Counted from the stretch's first letter, positions 43,279 through 52,010 are shown. The stretch: DNA of 64,000 bases from an uncultured Bacteroidales bacterium (GCA_946186915.1 CAMHOY010000008.1:1-64000); one strand, 5' to 3'. Notes: generated by a model from the sequence alone, not told the origin. A program made the numbers and translations.

Positions 43279-45546
43279 ATGCGTTTTGTATGGACAACAA
43301 TATTGCTGTTAAGCGCTATATCTTTGTATGTGAATGCGCAAACGACTGCTATCGTAGATGATAGAGTGATTTTTCATGATGATTTTGGTGGTAATGACCC
43401 TAAAGACCCGCTTTTCTATACGGGGTCGACACCAAATATCGTAAATTACAGCAACTCTGGTGGGGAACATCTTCATCAAGGTGAATTTGTTATTACCAAA
43501 AAGGGATATGATGACAATGGCAAACTGCACTTGCAAGACGACTACACATATTTTGGAGATTTCTCGCGTGGATATTTTTTAGAAATATATGTAGATAATT
43601 CCCTTCAAGCGGAACCATTCTATCAGGTTAGGATTGATAATCTAGAAAAATACATCGGTCAGCCTATATCCATTTCGTACTGTGTCGCGAATGTAAGATG
43701 CTTGGCTGCCTTACCGGAAGAAACAGCTGCAAATTCTCCTACGTATTGCCCTTCAATTTACACATCTGCATATAACGTAGACAATCAGGAGTTTATCCGT
43801 CAGATTGGAACAGCGCCTATCTCTATGGACGAAGTAATCAGTTGCGAAAAATCAGCAAGTTGGTTCCAGTATAGTGGAACTATTAATCCTCTTCCACCAG
43901 GGATTTCGGCTATCGACCTATTATTTTATGGTCGTGACCAGCATTTGCGACCAGGAGAAAGAGTTTTCGCCATTGATGATATTGATGTACGTTGGGCTGT
44001 TCCGCAGGTAACAGTTACTGGGTTGGACACTGTATGTGTTGGTACGAAAAACATATTTGCAGCACATTTTGAGAATCACAACTACTTGCAAGAACCTATT
44101 GTATATCAATGGCTTTTTTCCTCTGACAGCCTTAATTGGGAGCCTGTGCCAGAGGGAGAAAAAACAGAATTGAAACTCAAAGCTCTACCGCATCATTCCG
44201 GCTGGTATAGAATGATGATTTCCGGAATGAATACAGATGGGACGAATCAGTTGCATTTAACGAGTGATCCGTTCAAGTTGTATGTAATAGAAGACTGTCC
44301 GCCCGTACAGTGTGCGGATGGCAAGTTGCTGTTCCGTGAGGATTTCGGAGGAGAGGGTTTGACCGTCAGCGATGTTACTGCGCATGAGGCCATTTATTCG
44401 ACCACGATAGAGGATGTATGTGCCGGATCCGAACTCTCATTCTTCGCCCATGTATCAGCAGAAAGGTTGCTGTTCCGGTTGGTTAATCCGGATACGGGCG
44501 AAGAATTGGCGGCTTATGAGACGGGCGATCTGCCTTATGATGCTTCGCAGCCATCCTCTCAACAGCATCTTGTGGGCATGAATTATACCGTGCCGGAAGG
44601 TGTAGAGCGGGTACAACTCACTATATACAACAACACTGCAAGCACGACAAATAATACGATCATTATTCACGATGTAGAGATCCGGCTTTGTTTGGAGCCT
44701 GTGACTATAAACGCCGCGACTCCTGCTTGCCGCAAGAACGCTTTCACACTGGAAGCACAATATGACAACTATGGCATATTGCATTCTCCCGAATATCAGT
44801 GGTCATACTCTTCTGATAATGTGTCATGGGAGATATTGGCTACCAGCAGCAACTCGGGCTACTCTATTCCGCAAGTACACAAGTCCAGTGAGGGTTGGTA
44901 TCGCGTTTCGGTAGCAGAAGCAGGTAACAGCAATAATCCGCATTGCAGGACAGAAAGCGAACCGTTCTTTCTTGTTACGCGATATTGTAACACAGCCGTC
45001 ACGCAGTCGGTGGACACGGCCGTCTGTGACACGCTGCTCCCTCTCACATGGCGGGCGCACGAATGGTATGGCAAAGGGTCTTTCGTAGATACGCTTAAAG
45101 ATATCGACGGCGACGACAGTGTACATCTGGTGCTTTCGCTGGATACGTTTAAATGCGAGCGATTATATCCGTTTGTTGTCAACAAATATAATTGGGTGCT
45201 GTTGTGCGATCAGGTGACATTAAGAAGGTTATTCGGCAATATGGTCATCGCCGGATACCAGTGGTATAAAGATGGCAACCCAGTTCCCAGCGCAACAGAA
45301 GATGACTATTCCGAGCAAAACGAGCTCCATGGAAGTTACCAACTCGTAATAAGGTTGAGTGATGGATCGTATGTCTGGTCGACTATAGTAGAGATTCTCG
45401 ACACGCCGGAGCCGGCTCCTGTCCGTGTGCAGATATATGACAGTCGCGGAATGCCCGTGCGCGAAAACCAAGTCACCTACGGCATCTACCTCTATCGCTA
45501 TGAGCAAGGCGGGCGCGTATGGACAGAGAAGAAACTGATTCAATGA
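43279..45546 (+). CDS. Large exported multi-domain protein with type IX-like tail
   Basis: This 755-aa protein has a signal peptide (VWTTILLLSAISLYVNAQ). Two carbohydrate-binding-like or jelly-roll modules (FHDDFGGNDPKDP ..., LLFREDFGGEGLTVSDV ...) alternate with Ig-like modules with the same IVYQWLFSSDSLNWEPV / PEYQWSYSSDNVSWEIL pattern. Near the end come YQWYKDGNPVPSAT and VRVQIYDSRGMPVRE, then GIYLYRYEQGGRVWTEKKLI, a type A-like sorting tail. It looks like a surface adhesin or scaffold; no catalytic residues were recognised. The internal repeat of DDFGG/EDFGG plus Ig units suggests past duplication. It overlaps the beta-barrel gene by ATGA. Confidence 0.75.
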   Translation: MRFVWTTILLLSAISLYVNAQTTAIVDDRVIFHDDFGGNDPKDPLFYTGSTPNIVNYSNSGGEHLHQGEFVITKKGYDDNGKLHLQDDYTYFGDFSRGYFLEIYVDNSLQAEPFYQVRIDNLEKYIGQPISISYCVANVRCLAALPEETAANSPTYCPSIYTSAYNVDNQEFIRQIGTAPISMDEVISCEKSASWFQYSGTINPLPPGISAIDLLFYGRDQHLRPGERVFAIDDIDVRWAVPQVTVTGLDTVCVGTKNIFAAHFENHNYLQEPIVYQWLFSSDSLNWEPVPEGEKTELKLKALPHHSGWYRMMISGMNTDGTNQLHLTSDPFKLYVIEDCPPVQCADGKLLFREDFGGEGLTVSDVTAHEAIYSTTIEDVCAGSELSFFAHVSAERLLFRLVNPDTGEELAAYETGDLPYDASQPSSQQHLVGMNYTVPEGVERVQLTIYNNTASTTNNTIIIHDVEIRLCLEPVTINAATPACRKNAFTLEAQYDNYGILHSPEYQWSYSSDNVSWEILATSSNSGYSIPQVHKSSEGWYRVSVAEAGNSNNPHCRTESEPFFLVTRYCNTAVTQSVDTAVCDTLLPLTWRAHEWYGKGSFVDTLKDIDGDDSVHLVLSLDTFKCERLYPFVVNKYNWVLLCDQVTLRRLFGNMVIAGYQWYKDGNPVPSATEDDYSEQNELHGSYQLVIRLSDGSYVWSTIVEILDTPEPAPVRVQIYDSRGMPVRENQVTYGIYLYRYEQGGRVWTEKKLIQ

Positions 45547-46448
45547 GGAAGAAACTCGTCATATTGTTCTTATGCCTGCCGTGGATAGCCAATGCCAAAC
45601 ATGTCTTTGAGATAGGTGTTCACGGCGGACTTGCCGGCTGGAGTGCCCAGACAGCGTATATCCGGCCGCAAGTGGACTTCCATGGCGGAGCCCAACTGCT
45701 CTATGCATACCATTCGCCTTATGTCATCGGTTTTCGGACAGGACTGACATTTGACAGCCACAATGCCTCATTCGGGCGCTCGAACTATGAGGATGGTTAT
45801 TCAACGATCGATAGGGACAATCGCCCGATGGATATTGATTACACCATCGGCAACCTTCGTGAGCGCTATTCCTTTCTGTCCGTCGGAGTCCCGCTACAAT
45901 TAGCGATATCAAGTAAGCGTTACTCCTTCTTTGCGGGAGTAAAAGCAGCCTTCCCTTTATCCGGCTCCTGGTACGAGACGGCAGATAAAGCCGCACTATC
46001 CGTTTATTATCCCGATCAGGACAACCGTGTTTACGAGTCTTACCCTTTAGGTGCTTCACGGAATTTCCGCTTGGAGAATAGCGGTCCGGAAAAGCTGCCT
46101 ACGGTTCAATGGTGGCTCTCATTGGAATTTAACTACGCGATAAAACTGAGCGGTCCTTCAGCACGAATCCGTTCTTATATTATCGTAGGCGTTTATGCGG
46201 ATTATTGCATGACAAAAATGAAGTCTGCGGAGAGCCCGTCCCAAGGTCTCGTGATAAGGCTTACAGACACAAGGGACGGACTTCCGTTACAACGCATCTT
46301 CACGCCTGTTCACGCAGCACACAGACAAGGGCAGAAACTGCTTGGTGATCACACCCTCTTTGATGTCGGCATCAAAGTGTCCTATGCCGTTTCTCCGCAC
46401 GAATACGGCCGCTCTACTTCCCGCCGTTGTCGCTGCGAAAGGGAATGA
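45543..46448 (+). CDS. Outer-membrane beta-barrel protein
   Basis: This 301-aa protein has a signal peptide (KLVILFLCLPWIANA). Barrel-like strands follow (HVFEIGVHGGLAGWSAQ, YVIGFRTGLTFDSH, YSFFAGVKAAFPLSG, RIRSYIIVGVYADYCM) and it ends in FDVGIKVSYAVSPH plus an Arg/Cys-rich tail. It occupies the same last place in its module as the barrel at 5196-6092 and shares the early FxxGVxGG strand, but overall similarity is low. Overlap with the adhesin-like gene by 4 nt argues that the two proteins are made together. A structural or export partner role is a guess. Confidence 0.7.
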   Translation: MRKKLVILFLCLPWIANAKHVFEIGVHGGLAGWSAQTAYIRPQVDFHGGAQLLYAYHSPYVIGFRTGLTFDSHNASFGRSNYEDGYSTIDRDNRPMDIDYTIGNLRERYSFLSVGVPLQLAISSKRYSFFAGVKAAFPLSGSWYETADKAALSVYYPDQDNRVYESYPLGASRNFRLENSGPEKLPTVQWWLSLEFNYAIKLSGPSARIRSYIIVGVYADYCMTKMKSAESPSQGLVIRLTDTRDGLPLQRIFTPVHAAHRQGQKLLGDHTLFDVGIKVSYAVSPHEYGRSTSRRCRCERE

Positions 46449-46500
46449 TAGTCATGAATCATAAAAATTCCGAAAAAATCCCCAAAAATGGCATACAAAT

Positions 46501-46531
46501 TTGCGTATGTGCAATTTTTGTCGTACCTTTG
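46501..46531 (+). promoter_or_regulatory. Promoter for the 116-aa orphan gene
   Basis: -33 TTGCGTATGTGCA from 46501; TACCTTTG at 46524-46531; spacing 19 bp. Upstream (46456-46480) it shares the TCATAAA-AATTCCGAAAAA stretch of the cassettes at 6101 and 7127. The leader is about 150 nt. Confidence 0.8.
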
Positions 46532-46552
46532 CGCCGTCATTTAGCTTATGGG

Positions 46553-46585
46553 GCCGACAGTGAGCCGACGGTCAGCCGACGGTCA
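46553..46585 (+). repeat. 11-bp tandem repeat, three copies, in the leader
   Basis: GCCGACAGTGA, GCCGACGGTCA, GCCGACGGTCA stand directly in tandem. They lie in the transcribed leader; 60 bp of AT-rich imperfect palindrome (46640-46670) follow before the gene. Confidence 0.8.
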
Positions 46586-46689
46586 AGGCTAAGGTAAGGC
46601 TCCTGTAAAACCGAGAAAAGACCCAAAATCGCATAAAAATATACTATATTATATATTTATATATAATATACAATTTAACACACTTTTTT

Positions 46690-47040
46690 ATGGCAAAAAT
46701 AGAAACTACATCCGCTATCAATCAGATTCATGGCAAAACAAATGGCAGAGACAGAGGCTATTTCTACATGCGTAACGGCAAACAATTTTATCGTGATCGT
46801 GATGAAACCTATCAACAAAATCAGTCTCCGCGACAGAAATGGAATTCTGCTGCCTTCGCTTACGCGAACAAAATCACGAATGAACTCTTTTCTTCTTCGG
46901 AATCCGTAACTCAACTGAACGAAGAATACGAGGCCTCCAAACACATTGCTTCCAACGGAAAGGCGTATTCCACTCCTCGAGCATGGAAATTTAATTCTCT
47001 TCTCCACGAATATAAACTTGCTCATCCGTTTGTCAACTGA
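46690..47040 (+). CDS. Small orphan protein, function unknown
   Basis: This 116-aa basic, hydrophilic protein has no signal peptide or membrane segment. The N-terminal half (HGKTNGRDRGYFYMRNGKQF, then YQQNQSPRQKWNSAAFAYAN) has the shape GK-x-V/YFYxxNGKQ-xxR-x-NxSPxQ. That recalls small phage- or element-associated proteins of Bacteroidota, but the match is only by eye. It has its own promoter, a repeat-bearing leader and a tight terminator, and stands alone in an AT-rich accessory patch. No function is claimed. Confidence 0.6.
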   Translation: MAKIETTSAINQIHGKTNGRDRGYFYMRNGKQFYRDRDETYQQNQSPRQKWNSAAFAYANKITNELFSSSESVTQLNEEYEASKHIASNGKAYSTPRAWKFNSLLHEYKLAHPFVN

Positions 47041-47041
47041 T

Positions 47042-47071
47042 GCAGGCACCCTTCGGGGTGTTCTTTTTTTT
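47042..47071 (+). terminator. Terminator of the 116-aa orphan gene
   Basis: CACCC TTCG GGGTG hairpin (47047-47060), then TTC and nine T. It begins right after the stop codon. Confidence 0.9.
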
Positions 47072-47098
47072 TACTCACCCCAAATTTTTAATTTTTAA

Positions 47099-47250
47099 TT
47101 TCTCTCCCCTTTAGGGGCCGGGGGCTCTCGTCTTTCCCTTCTGTCACATATTTGTGACGGCCTCTCCCCCCCCTTCAGGGGGTTAGATTTTGTTCATTGT
47201 GCCGGATGCTATCCGGCTTCCCCTCCCCGAGGGAGGGGTTAGGGGTAGGC
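47099..47250. repeat. Cluster of palindromes related to the 34-bp repeat
   Basis: Three hairpins with the CTCCCC...GGGG flavour of the 34-bp repeat lie at about 47102-47118, 47160-47186 and 47215-47250; the last has CCCCTCCCC/GGGAGGGG and a TTAGGGGTAGGC flank. Between them stand GTCACA/TGTGAC (47143-47158) and GCCGGAT/ATCCGGC (47201-47217). No gene is seen in 47041-47703 apart from these and the element at 47314-47445. Confidence 0.6.
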
Positions 47251-47313
47251 TTTATTTTCGGTATTTTTGTAAGTCGTGCAACGACGCATTTTTGTAAGGC
47301 AGGGCGAGAACCA

Positions 47314-47445
47314 ATAAACTTTATCTATGTTTATCGCCTTCGGCGGGAATGTACCTCCGTAGGAGGTGGAGAAGCCAATTGACTTTTGGCTTCGAACGGA
47401 GGAAGTAGCGGGGAGCGTCACTCCGACCAGACCTATAAAGTTTAC
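47314..47445. other. Multi-hairpin element (possible structured RNA or mobile-element remnant)
   Basis: An outer 10-bp stem TAAACTTTAT (47315-47324) with ATAAAGTTTA (47435-47444) encloses four hairpins: CGCC/GGCG (47335-47345), ACCTCC/GGAGGT (47353-47367), GAAGCCAA/TTGGCTTC (47371-47393) and GGAG/CTCC (47412-47424). No open frame explains the sequence and no promoter is seen directly ahead of it. I cannot assign it to a known RNA family. Confidence 0.45.
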
Positions 47446-47619
47446 TTTTAAGTGCGCGGTGGGGCGCGGAACGCGGATAACCTGTTAAGGCATATTCCCG
47501 GCGGAGGGGTTTATTTAGTTTTATTTACTTCCCTCGCCCGCCGCGTTTTTGATTTACTACTATTTTTATATGTTTTTGCGCGGCAGCGTGTTTTATATGT
47601 TTTTTTCGCTCAAAAAGAT

Positions 47620-47650
47620 TTGCACATATCAAAAAATTATACTAATTTTG
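47620..47650 (+). promoter_or_regulatory. Promoter for the DUF4251-like lipoprotein gene
   Basis: Extended -33 TTGCACATATCA from 47620; TAATTTTG at 47643-47650; spacing 19 bp. Confidence 0.85.
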
Positions 47651-47703
47651 CAAGCGAAATGGCACGTATAAAGCCTAAGATCAATCATAAAAAAATCACA
47701 GGT

Positions 47704-48231
47704 ATGAAGAAAATTTTATGGATGATGGTTCTCGCGGTGGGGCTTATGTCATGCGGTGCAGCGAGACTTAGCCCGGAAGAGCGGGCGGCACGGAAAGCTG
47801 CTATTGAAGAAAATGCGAAGAAAGCCATTGCGGATCAGAACTTCCGCATCAACCTGACGATGGTCCGTCCTCTGTTTGGTCAGAACCTGACGGTTTCCGG
47901 TTACTGGATCAAAGTGGACACGACGCATGTACAATGCTACCTGCCTAAGATCTATCCGGATTATAACCCGCATTTTGATGCGCCTGCGCCAGGAGAGAAA
48001 TACAATGACATGCGTTTGGAGTTCACATCACCGATAGACGAATATCTATACACCTTCAATCCGGCGACCAATGTCGGGCTCATTACGTTTAAGACACTGT
48101 ATGGCGGCGACGAGTACCGTTTCTATATCCAGATCGAGCACGTCGATGAGGCGCGTGTGCGTATCCTTCCGGGTGACCGGAACGAGGTGTCCTGCGAGGG
48201 AACGATTACGCCTATCGGCGAGAGGTGGTAA
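47704..48231 (+). CDS. DUF4251-like lipoprotein
   Basis: This 175-aa protein has a lipoprotein signal (ILWMMVLAVGLMSCGAA). The RLSPEERAARKAAIEENAKK helix follows, then a beta-rich domain with FRINLTMVRPLFGQNLTVSG, VQCYLPKIYPDYNP and FYIQIEHVDEARVRILPGDR. This matches the DUF4251 pattern; function unknown, periplasm- or outer-membrane-facing. ATG 47704 is chosen because the signal peptide starts there; ATG 47659 lies between promoter and signal and would add 15 residues. Confidence 0.75.
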   Translation: MKKILWMMVLAVGLMSCGAARLSPEERAARKAAIEENAKKAIADQNFRINLTMVRPLFGQNLTVSGYWIKVDTTHVQCYLPKIYPDYNPHFDAPAPGEKYNDMRLEFTSPIDEYLYTFNPATNVGLITFKTLYGGDEYRFYIQIEHVDEARVRILPGDRNEVSCEGTITPIGERW

Positions 48232-48340
48232 GAGGTGGTTTATGCCCGTTTATGCCCTCCGTGTGCAAGCACCCGAGCGCATAATCGTACACGAAACAAT
48301 AGAATAAATCTCTATTTCGCTAAAATTTAACGCTTTACCC

Positions 48341-48371
48341 TTGCGTATTTGCAATTTTTGTAGTACCTTTG
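48341..48371 (+). promoter_or_regulatory. Promoter for the CNNM/CorB-like gene and smpB
   Basis: -33 TTGCGTATTTGCA from 48341; TACCTTTG at 48364-48371; spacing 19 bp; leader about 30 nt. Confidence 0.82.
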
Positions 48372-48407
48372 CAGCCGATTTGAAAAATAGGGCTTTGGGC
48401 TCGCTAT

Positions 48408-49541
48408 ATGGGATTACTTTTATTGTTTTTAATTGGCGCGTTGGCCATCAGTTTTTTGTGCTCCGTTCTGGAGTCGGTACTGATGTCCACCTCCCTCAGT
48501 TATATTAATCTGCGTGAAGAGGAGGGTTATGCGCCTGCCAAGTTGATGAGCAGTTACAAGGAGGACACGAGTCGTCCTCTGGCTGCGATATTGTCTCTGA
48601 ACACAATCGCCAACACGATCGGTGCCGCAGGTGTGGGTGCGCAAGCGACCCTTCTATTCGGCTCTAAATGGTTCGGCTTGGTATCCGCGCTGACCACCAT
48701 CCTCATTCTTTTCTTCGGAGAGATCATCCCGAAAGTGATCGGCACGACCTACTGGCGCGAGTTGATGGGCATCACCGCGCGTATCATCCGTATTCTGATC
48801 TTCGTCCTTTATCCGCTTGTACTCCTTGTGGAATTCATCTCCCGCATGGTGCCGGACAACGAAGACGATCCGTCCGTGAGCCGCGAGGAAGTGCTGGCGA
48901 TGGTGAATGTAGGCGAAGAAGAAGGCGTGGTGGATGAGGACGAGAACAAGATCTTCACCAACCTCATGCGTCTCGATTCGATCCATGCGTACGATGTGAT
49001 GACGCCCCGCGTGGTGGCGAAGATAGCTCCGGAGAACATGACGCTGCGGGCGTATTACGACAACGACGAGTATGACCATTTCTCGCGTATCCCGCTGTAC
49101 AAGCCCGAGGCGCCGGAGTATATCACCGGCTATGTGCTGCGCAACGATGCCTTGGAGGAACTGACGGAGGACCATTTCCGCAAGACGCTCGGAGGCATCA
49201 AACGTCCGCTGCCTGCCTTTGACCAGGACCTGACGCTCGGTGTGATCTTCGACTCGATGCTTAAGCAGAAGAGCCAGATTGCCCAGGTCATCGACGAATA
49301 CGGCATGTTCGTGGGTATCCTGACGCTCGAAGATATCATCGAGACGATCTTCGGCCTGGAGATCATCGACGAGAACGACACAGTTATCGACATGCAGCAG
49401 TACGCGCGTGAGCGTTGGGAACAACGGCAGAAGAAGTACAGGAAAGTGGAAAAGCCTACCCCGACCCTTCCTGAAGGGAAGGAGAATGAGCATGAGGAAG
49501 AAGAGCGACATACAGATACTGAACAAAAAAGCGAAGTTTGA
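48408..49541 (+). CDS. CNNM/CorB-type transmembrane protein with CBS pair (GldE-like)
   Basis: This 377-aa protein has four helices in a DUF21 domain (about 1-150; [20 protein letters not shown] near the start and GEIIPKVIG). An acidic linker ([21 protein letters not shown]) and two CBS motifs follow ([39 protein letters not shown]). Such proteins transport or sense Mg; related GldE in Flavobacteria acts near gliding. It lacks the C-terminal CorC/HlyC domain and ends in a charged tail. That tail (about 349-377) contains a palindromic repeat and overlaps the smpB start by about 50 nt, which suggests that the repeat extended the gene. Confidence 0.85.
   Translation: MGLLLLFLIGALAISFLCSVLESVLMSTSLSYINLREEEGYAPAKLMSSYKEDTSRPLAAILSLNTIANTIGAAGVGAQATLLFGSKWFGLVSALTTILILFFGEIIPKVIGTTYWRELMGITARIIRILIFVLYPLVLLVEFISRMVPDNEDDPSVSREEVLAMVNVGEEEGVVDEDENKIFTNLMRLDSIHAYDVMTPRVVAKIAPENMTLRAYYDNDEYDHFSRIPLYKPEAPEYITGYVLRNDALEELTEDHFRKTLGGIKRPLPAFDQDLTLGVIFDSMLKQKSQIAQVIDEYGMFVGILTLEDIIETIFGLEIIDENDTVIDMQQYARERWEQRQKKYRKVEKPTPTLPEGKENEHEEEERHTDTEQKSEV
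49454..49484. repeat. Palindromic repeat, variant copy at the CNNM/smpB junction
   Basis: GCCTACCCCGACCCTTCC then TGAAGGGAAGGAG; it encodes [11 protein letters not shown] in the CNNM-like gene and ends 7 bp before the smpB start. Confidence 0.75.
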
Positions 49542-49959
49542 GTATATCATCCTCGACCGCTATACTGCCGGCATCCAGCTCTTCGGCACGGAGATCAAGT
49601 CAATCCGCGAAGGGAAGGCATCGCTGGTGGACAGTTATTGTGCGGTGGAGCATGGCGAGCTATATGTCAAGCAGATGCATATCGCGGAGTACCGTTTCGG
49701 CAGTTATGCCAACCATGAGGTGCGTCGCGACCGCAAACTGCTGTTGCAGCGCCGCGAGATCAACAAGCTCGAGAAAGCCACGAAGGACAACGGCAAGACC
49801 ATCATTCCGCTGCGCCTGTTTATCAACGAGCGGGGGTTGGCGAAGATGGAGATCGCGTTGTGCCAGGGTAAGCATACCTACGACAAGCGGCAGAGTCTGC
49901 GCGAGGCGGATGACAAACGCCAAATTGCGCAAGTTAAGAAACTTGCCCAATTTAGTTGA
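49492..49959 (+). CDS. smpB: SsrA-binding protein SmpB
   Basis: This 155-aa protein binds tmRNA and brings it to stalled ribosomes. [61 protein letters not shown] and [19 protein letters not shown] are all family signatures. Its start lies inside the CNNM-like reading frame, so the two genes overlap by 50 nt in different frames. ATG 49492 matches the family; ATG 49486 would add two residues. Confidence 0.95.
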   Translation: MRKKSDIQILNKKAKFEYIILDRYTAGIQLFGTEIKSIREGKASLVDSYCAVEHGELYVKQMHIAEYRFGSYANHEVRRDRKLLLQRREINKLEKATKDNGKTIIPLRLFINERGLAKMEIALCQGKHTYDKRQSLREADDKRQIAQVKKLAQFS

Positions 49960-50012
49960 GGGTTGAGTGTTTAGAGTTTAGAGAAGTTGAATAGTTTAAA
50001 GTTTATAGATAT

Positions 50013-51548
50013 ATGAGTAAAGCATTATTGATGATTTTGGATGGCTGGGGAATCGGCAACAAGAGTAAAGCCGATGTTATCTACTGCACCCCGACCCCGC
50101 ACTGGGATGCGTTGTTAGCGACCTATCCGCACTCTCAGTTACAGGCGTGCGGCGAGAGCGTAGGTCTGCCCGACGGACAGATGGGTAACTCGGAAGTGGG
50201 ACACCTCAATATCGGTGCCGGACGCGTGGTCTATCAGGATCTGGTGAAGATCAACCGTTCGATCCGCGACAACTCGATCATGCAGAACGCCGAGATCGTA
50301 GCGGCTTACAAGGCAGCGCAGGCATCCGGCAAGAAGCTGCATATCATGGGTCTGTGCTCCAACGGCGGTGTACACTCGAGCCTGGATCACCTGTTTAAGT
50401 TGGTGGAGATCGCGAAGGAATACGGGGTAGCCGACAAGACTTTCGTGCATTGCTTCATGGACGGCCGTGACACGGATCCGCGCAGCGGCAAGGGCTTTAT
50501 CGAGCAGTTGCAAGGTCTCTGCGACAAGACGGGTGCGCATATCGCATCTATCATCGGTCGTTTCTACGCGATGGACCGTGACAAACGCTGGGAGCGTATC
50601 AAAGTGGCATATGACCAACTCGTGCACGGCGAGGGCCGCAAAGAGACCGACATGGTGGCAGCAGTACAAGGTTGCTACGACCGCCACACGGAGGAGCACA
50701 AAGACACCGATGAGTTCATGGAGCCGCTGGTGAATGCCAACTGCGACGGACGTATTGCGGAGGGCGATGTAGTCATCTTCTTCAACTACCGCAACGACCG
50801 CGCGAAAGAGATCACTATCGTGCTGACGCAGCAAGACATGCCGGAACAGGGTATGAAGACCATCAAGAACCTGCACTACTGCTGCATGACGCCGTACGAC
50901 TCGTCCTTCACGGGTCTGCATATCCTCTTCCCGAAAGAGAACGTGGAGAACACGCTGGGTGAGGTAGTGAGCAACTTAGGTCTGAAACAACTACGTATCG
51001 CCGAGACGGAGAAGTTCGCGCATGTGACGTTCTTCTTCAACGGCGGCCGCGAGGCGGAGTATCCGGGTGAGGAGCGTATCTTGATCCCGAGTCCGAAGGT
51101 GCCGACATACGACATGAAACCCGAGATGAGTGCACCGGAAGTGACGGAAGCCCTCATCGCAGCGATCAAGACGCAGAAGTTCGATTATATCACGTTGAAC
51201 TTCGCGAACGGCGACATGGTCGGTCATACGGGTGTGTATGAGGCCATCGAGAAAGCCGTGCGTTCGATAGACGACTGCTCGCACCGCGTGATAGAGGCCG
51301 CGCTTGAAAACGGCTATGAGATCATCCTGATTGCCGATCACGGCAACTGCGACAACGCCATCAATCCGGACGGCACGCCGAACACGGCGCACTCGCTGAA
51401 CCCGGTTCCTTTCATATATATCTCCAAGGATCACAAGGACGCGCACGTGGAGAACGGTATTCTCGCCGACGTGGCTCCTTCGCTCTGTCATATCATGGGC
51501 ATCGAGCAGCCGAAGGAGATGACGGGAAGGTGTTTAATCAAAGATTAA
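50013..51548 (+). CDS. gpmI: 2,3-bisphosphoglycerate-independent phosphoglycerate mutase
   Basis: This 511-aa manganese enzyme interconverts 3- and 2-phosphoglycerate in glycolysis. The metal-bound serine lies in [15 protein letters not shown] (about residue 62). [37 protein letters not shown], and [13 protein letters not shown] and [11 protein letters not shown] (metal-binding Asp/His) follow in order. Length is typical. A word-repeat tract precedes (49957-50005) and another follows (51547-51592), before the shared terminator. Confidence 0.97.
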   Translation: MSKALLMILDGWGIGNKSKADVIYCTPTPHWDALLATYPHSQLQACGESVGLPDGQMGNSEVGHLNIGAGRVVYQDLVKINRSIRDNSIMQNAEIVAAYKAAQASGKKLHIMGLCSNGGVHSSLDHLFKLVEIAKEYGVADKTFVHCFMDGRDTDPRSGKGFIEQLQGLCDKTGAHIASIIGRFYAMDRDKRWERIKVAYDQLVHGEGRKETDMVAAVQGCYDRHTEEHKDTDEFMEPLVNANCDGRIAEGDVVIFFNYRNDRAKEITIVLTQQDMPEQGMKTIKNLHYCCMTPYDSSFTGLHILFPKENVENTLGEVVSNLGLKQLRIAETEKFAHVTFFFNGGREAEYPGEERILIPSPKVPTYDMKPEMSAPEVTEALIAAIKTQKFDYITLNFANGDMVGHTGVYEAIEKAVRSIDDCSHRVIEAALENGYEIILIADHGNCDNAINPDGTPNTAHSLNPVPFIYISKDHKDAHVENGILADVAPSLCHIMGIEQPKEMTGRCLIKD

Positions 51549-51603
51549 AAAGTTTAGGGTTTAGAGTTTAGAGGTTAGAGGTTAGGGGAAAGAAAATGCA
51601 AAA

Positions 51604-51643
51604 AGAAAGCGACCTGCAATGATGCGGGTCGCTTCTTTTTTGA
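51604..51643. terminator. Bidirectional terminator between gpmI and the small lipoprotein
   Basis: AAGCGACC TGC ... GCG GGTCGCTT hairpin with A run on the left and T run on the right; serves gpmI (+) and the 51652 gene (-). Confidence 0.85.
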
Positions 51644-51651
51644 AGAGTTGA

Positions 51652-51879
51652 TTATTTGTTTTTCTCAACCTCAGTAGCAACGTCTTGTCCGAGCTCGACA
51701 GCGCGCTCGATAAGGGTTTGCTCTTCTTGAGCCGGAGCCTGTTCCTCAGCGGGAGCAGGAGCAGCAACTTCAACAGCAGCAGGTGCAGGAGCAGCCTCTG
51801 CCTCTTCAGCCTTCTCGGCCTTGTTTGCGCAGCTGAGTGCAGCCAGTGCAACAGCTACGATAAGCATCATCTTTTTCAT
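51652..51879 (-). CDS. Small Ala/Glu/Pro-rich lipoprotein
   Basis: This 75-aa protein has a lipoprotein signal (MKKMMLIVAVALAALSCANK, cysteine 17). A low-complexity Ala/Glu/Pro linker follows (AEAAPAPAAVEVAAPAPAEE), then TLIERAVELGQDVATEVEK. It has the look of an outer-membrane lipoprotein spacer. The first 16 residues nearly match those of the 49-aa lipoprotein upstream (52045-52194), indicating duplication of the signal part. The start is fixed by the promoter at 51922-51952; the longer frame to 52014 would begin upstream of it. Confidence 0.78.
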   Translation of the reverse strand: MKKMMLIVAVALAALSCANKAEKAEEAEAAPAPAAVEVAAPAPAEEQAPAQEEQTLIERAVELGQDVATEVEKNK

Positions 51880-51921
51880 AACGTTCTTTGATTTTAGAGT
51901 TAATAAAAACAAAAATCGTGG

Positions 51922-51952
51922 CAAAGGTACTGCTTTTTCTTCATATCTCCAA
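51922..51952 (-). promoter_or_regulatory. Promoter for the 75-aa lipoprotein
   Basis: Minus-strand TACCTTTG at 51929-51922; TTTGGAGATATGA -33 region with TTGG at 51952-51949; spacing 19 bp. Confidence 0.8.
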
Positions 51953-51979
51953 ATAAATCTGCATTTTTTTGTATAAAAA

Positions 51980-52010
51980 AAAGAGCGGCCCTGACGGGGT
52001 CGCTTCTTTT
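51980..52010 (-). terminator. Terminator of the 49-aa lipoprotein gene
   Basis: On the minus strand AGCGaCCCC / GGGccGCT type hairpin followed by a run of T (51981-51971 region). Its stem shares the GCGACCC core of the terminator at 51604-51643. Confidence 0.75.

Noticed and set aside
46553..46585. Possible CRISPR array from tandem 11-bp units
   Set aside because: Units are directly adjacent with no spacers, and no cas genes are near.
46548..46592. 14-codon frame over the 11-bp repeats
   Set aside because: Arises from the repeats themselves; no start context or homology.
47452..47703. Long N-terminal extension of the DUF4251-like lipoprotein frame
   Set aside because: The promoter at 47620-47650 lies inside it, and a lipoprotein signal begins at 47704.
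48654..49550. 298-codon minus-strand open frame opposite the CNNM-like gene
   Set aside because: His-rich shadow frame; the plus-strand gene has promoter, motifs and CBS domains.
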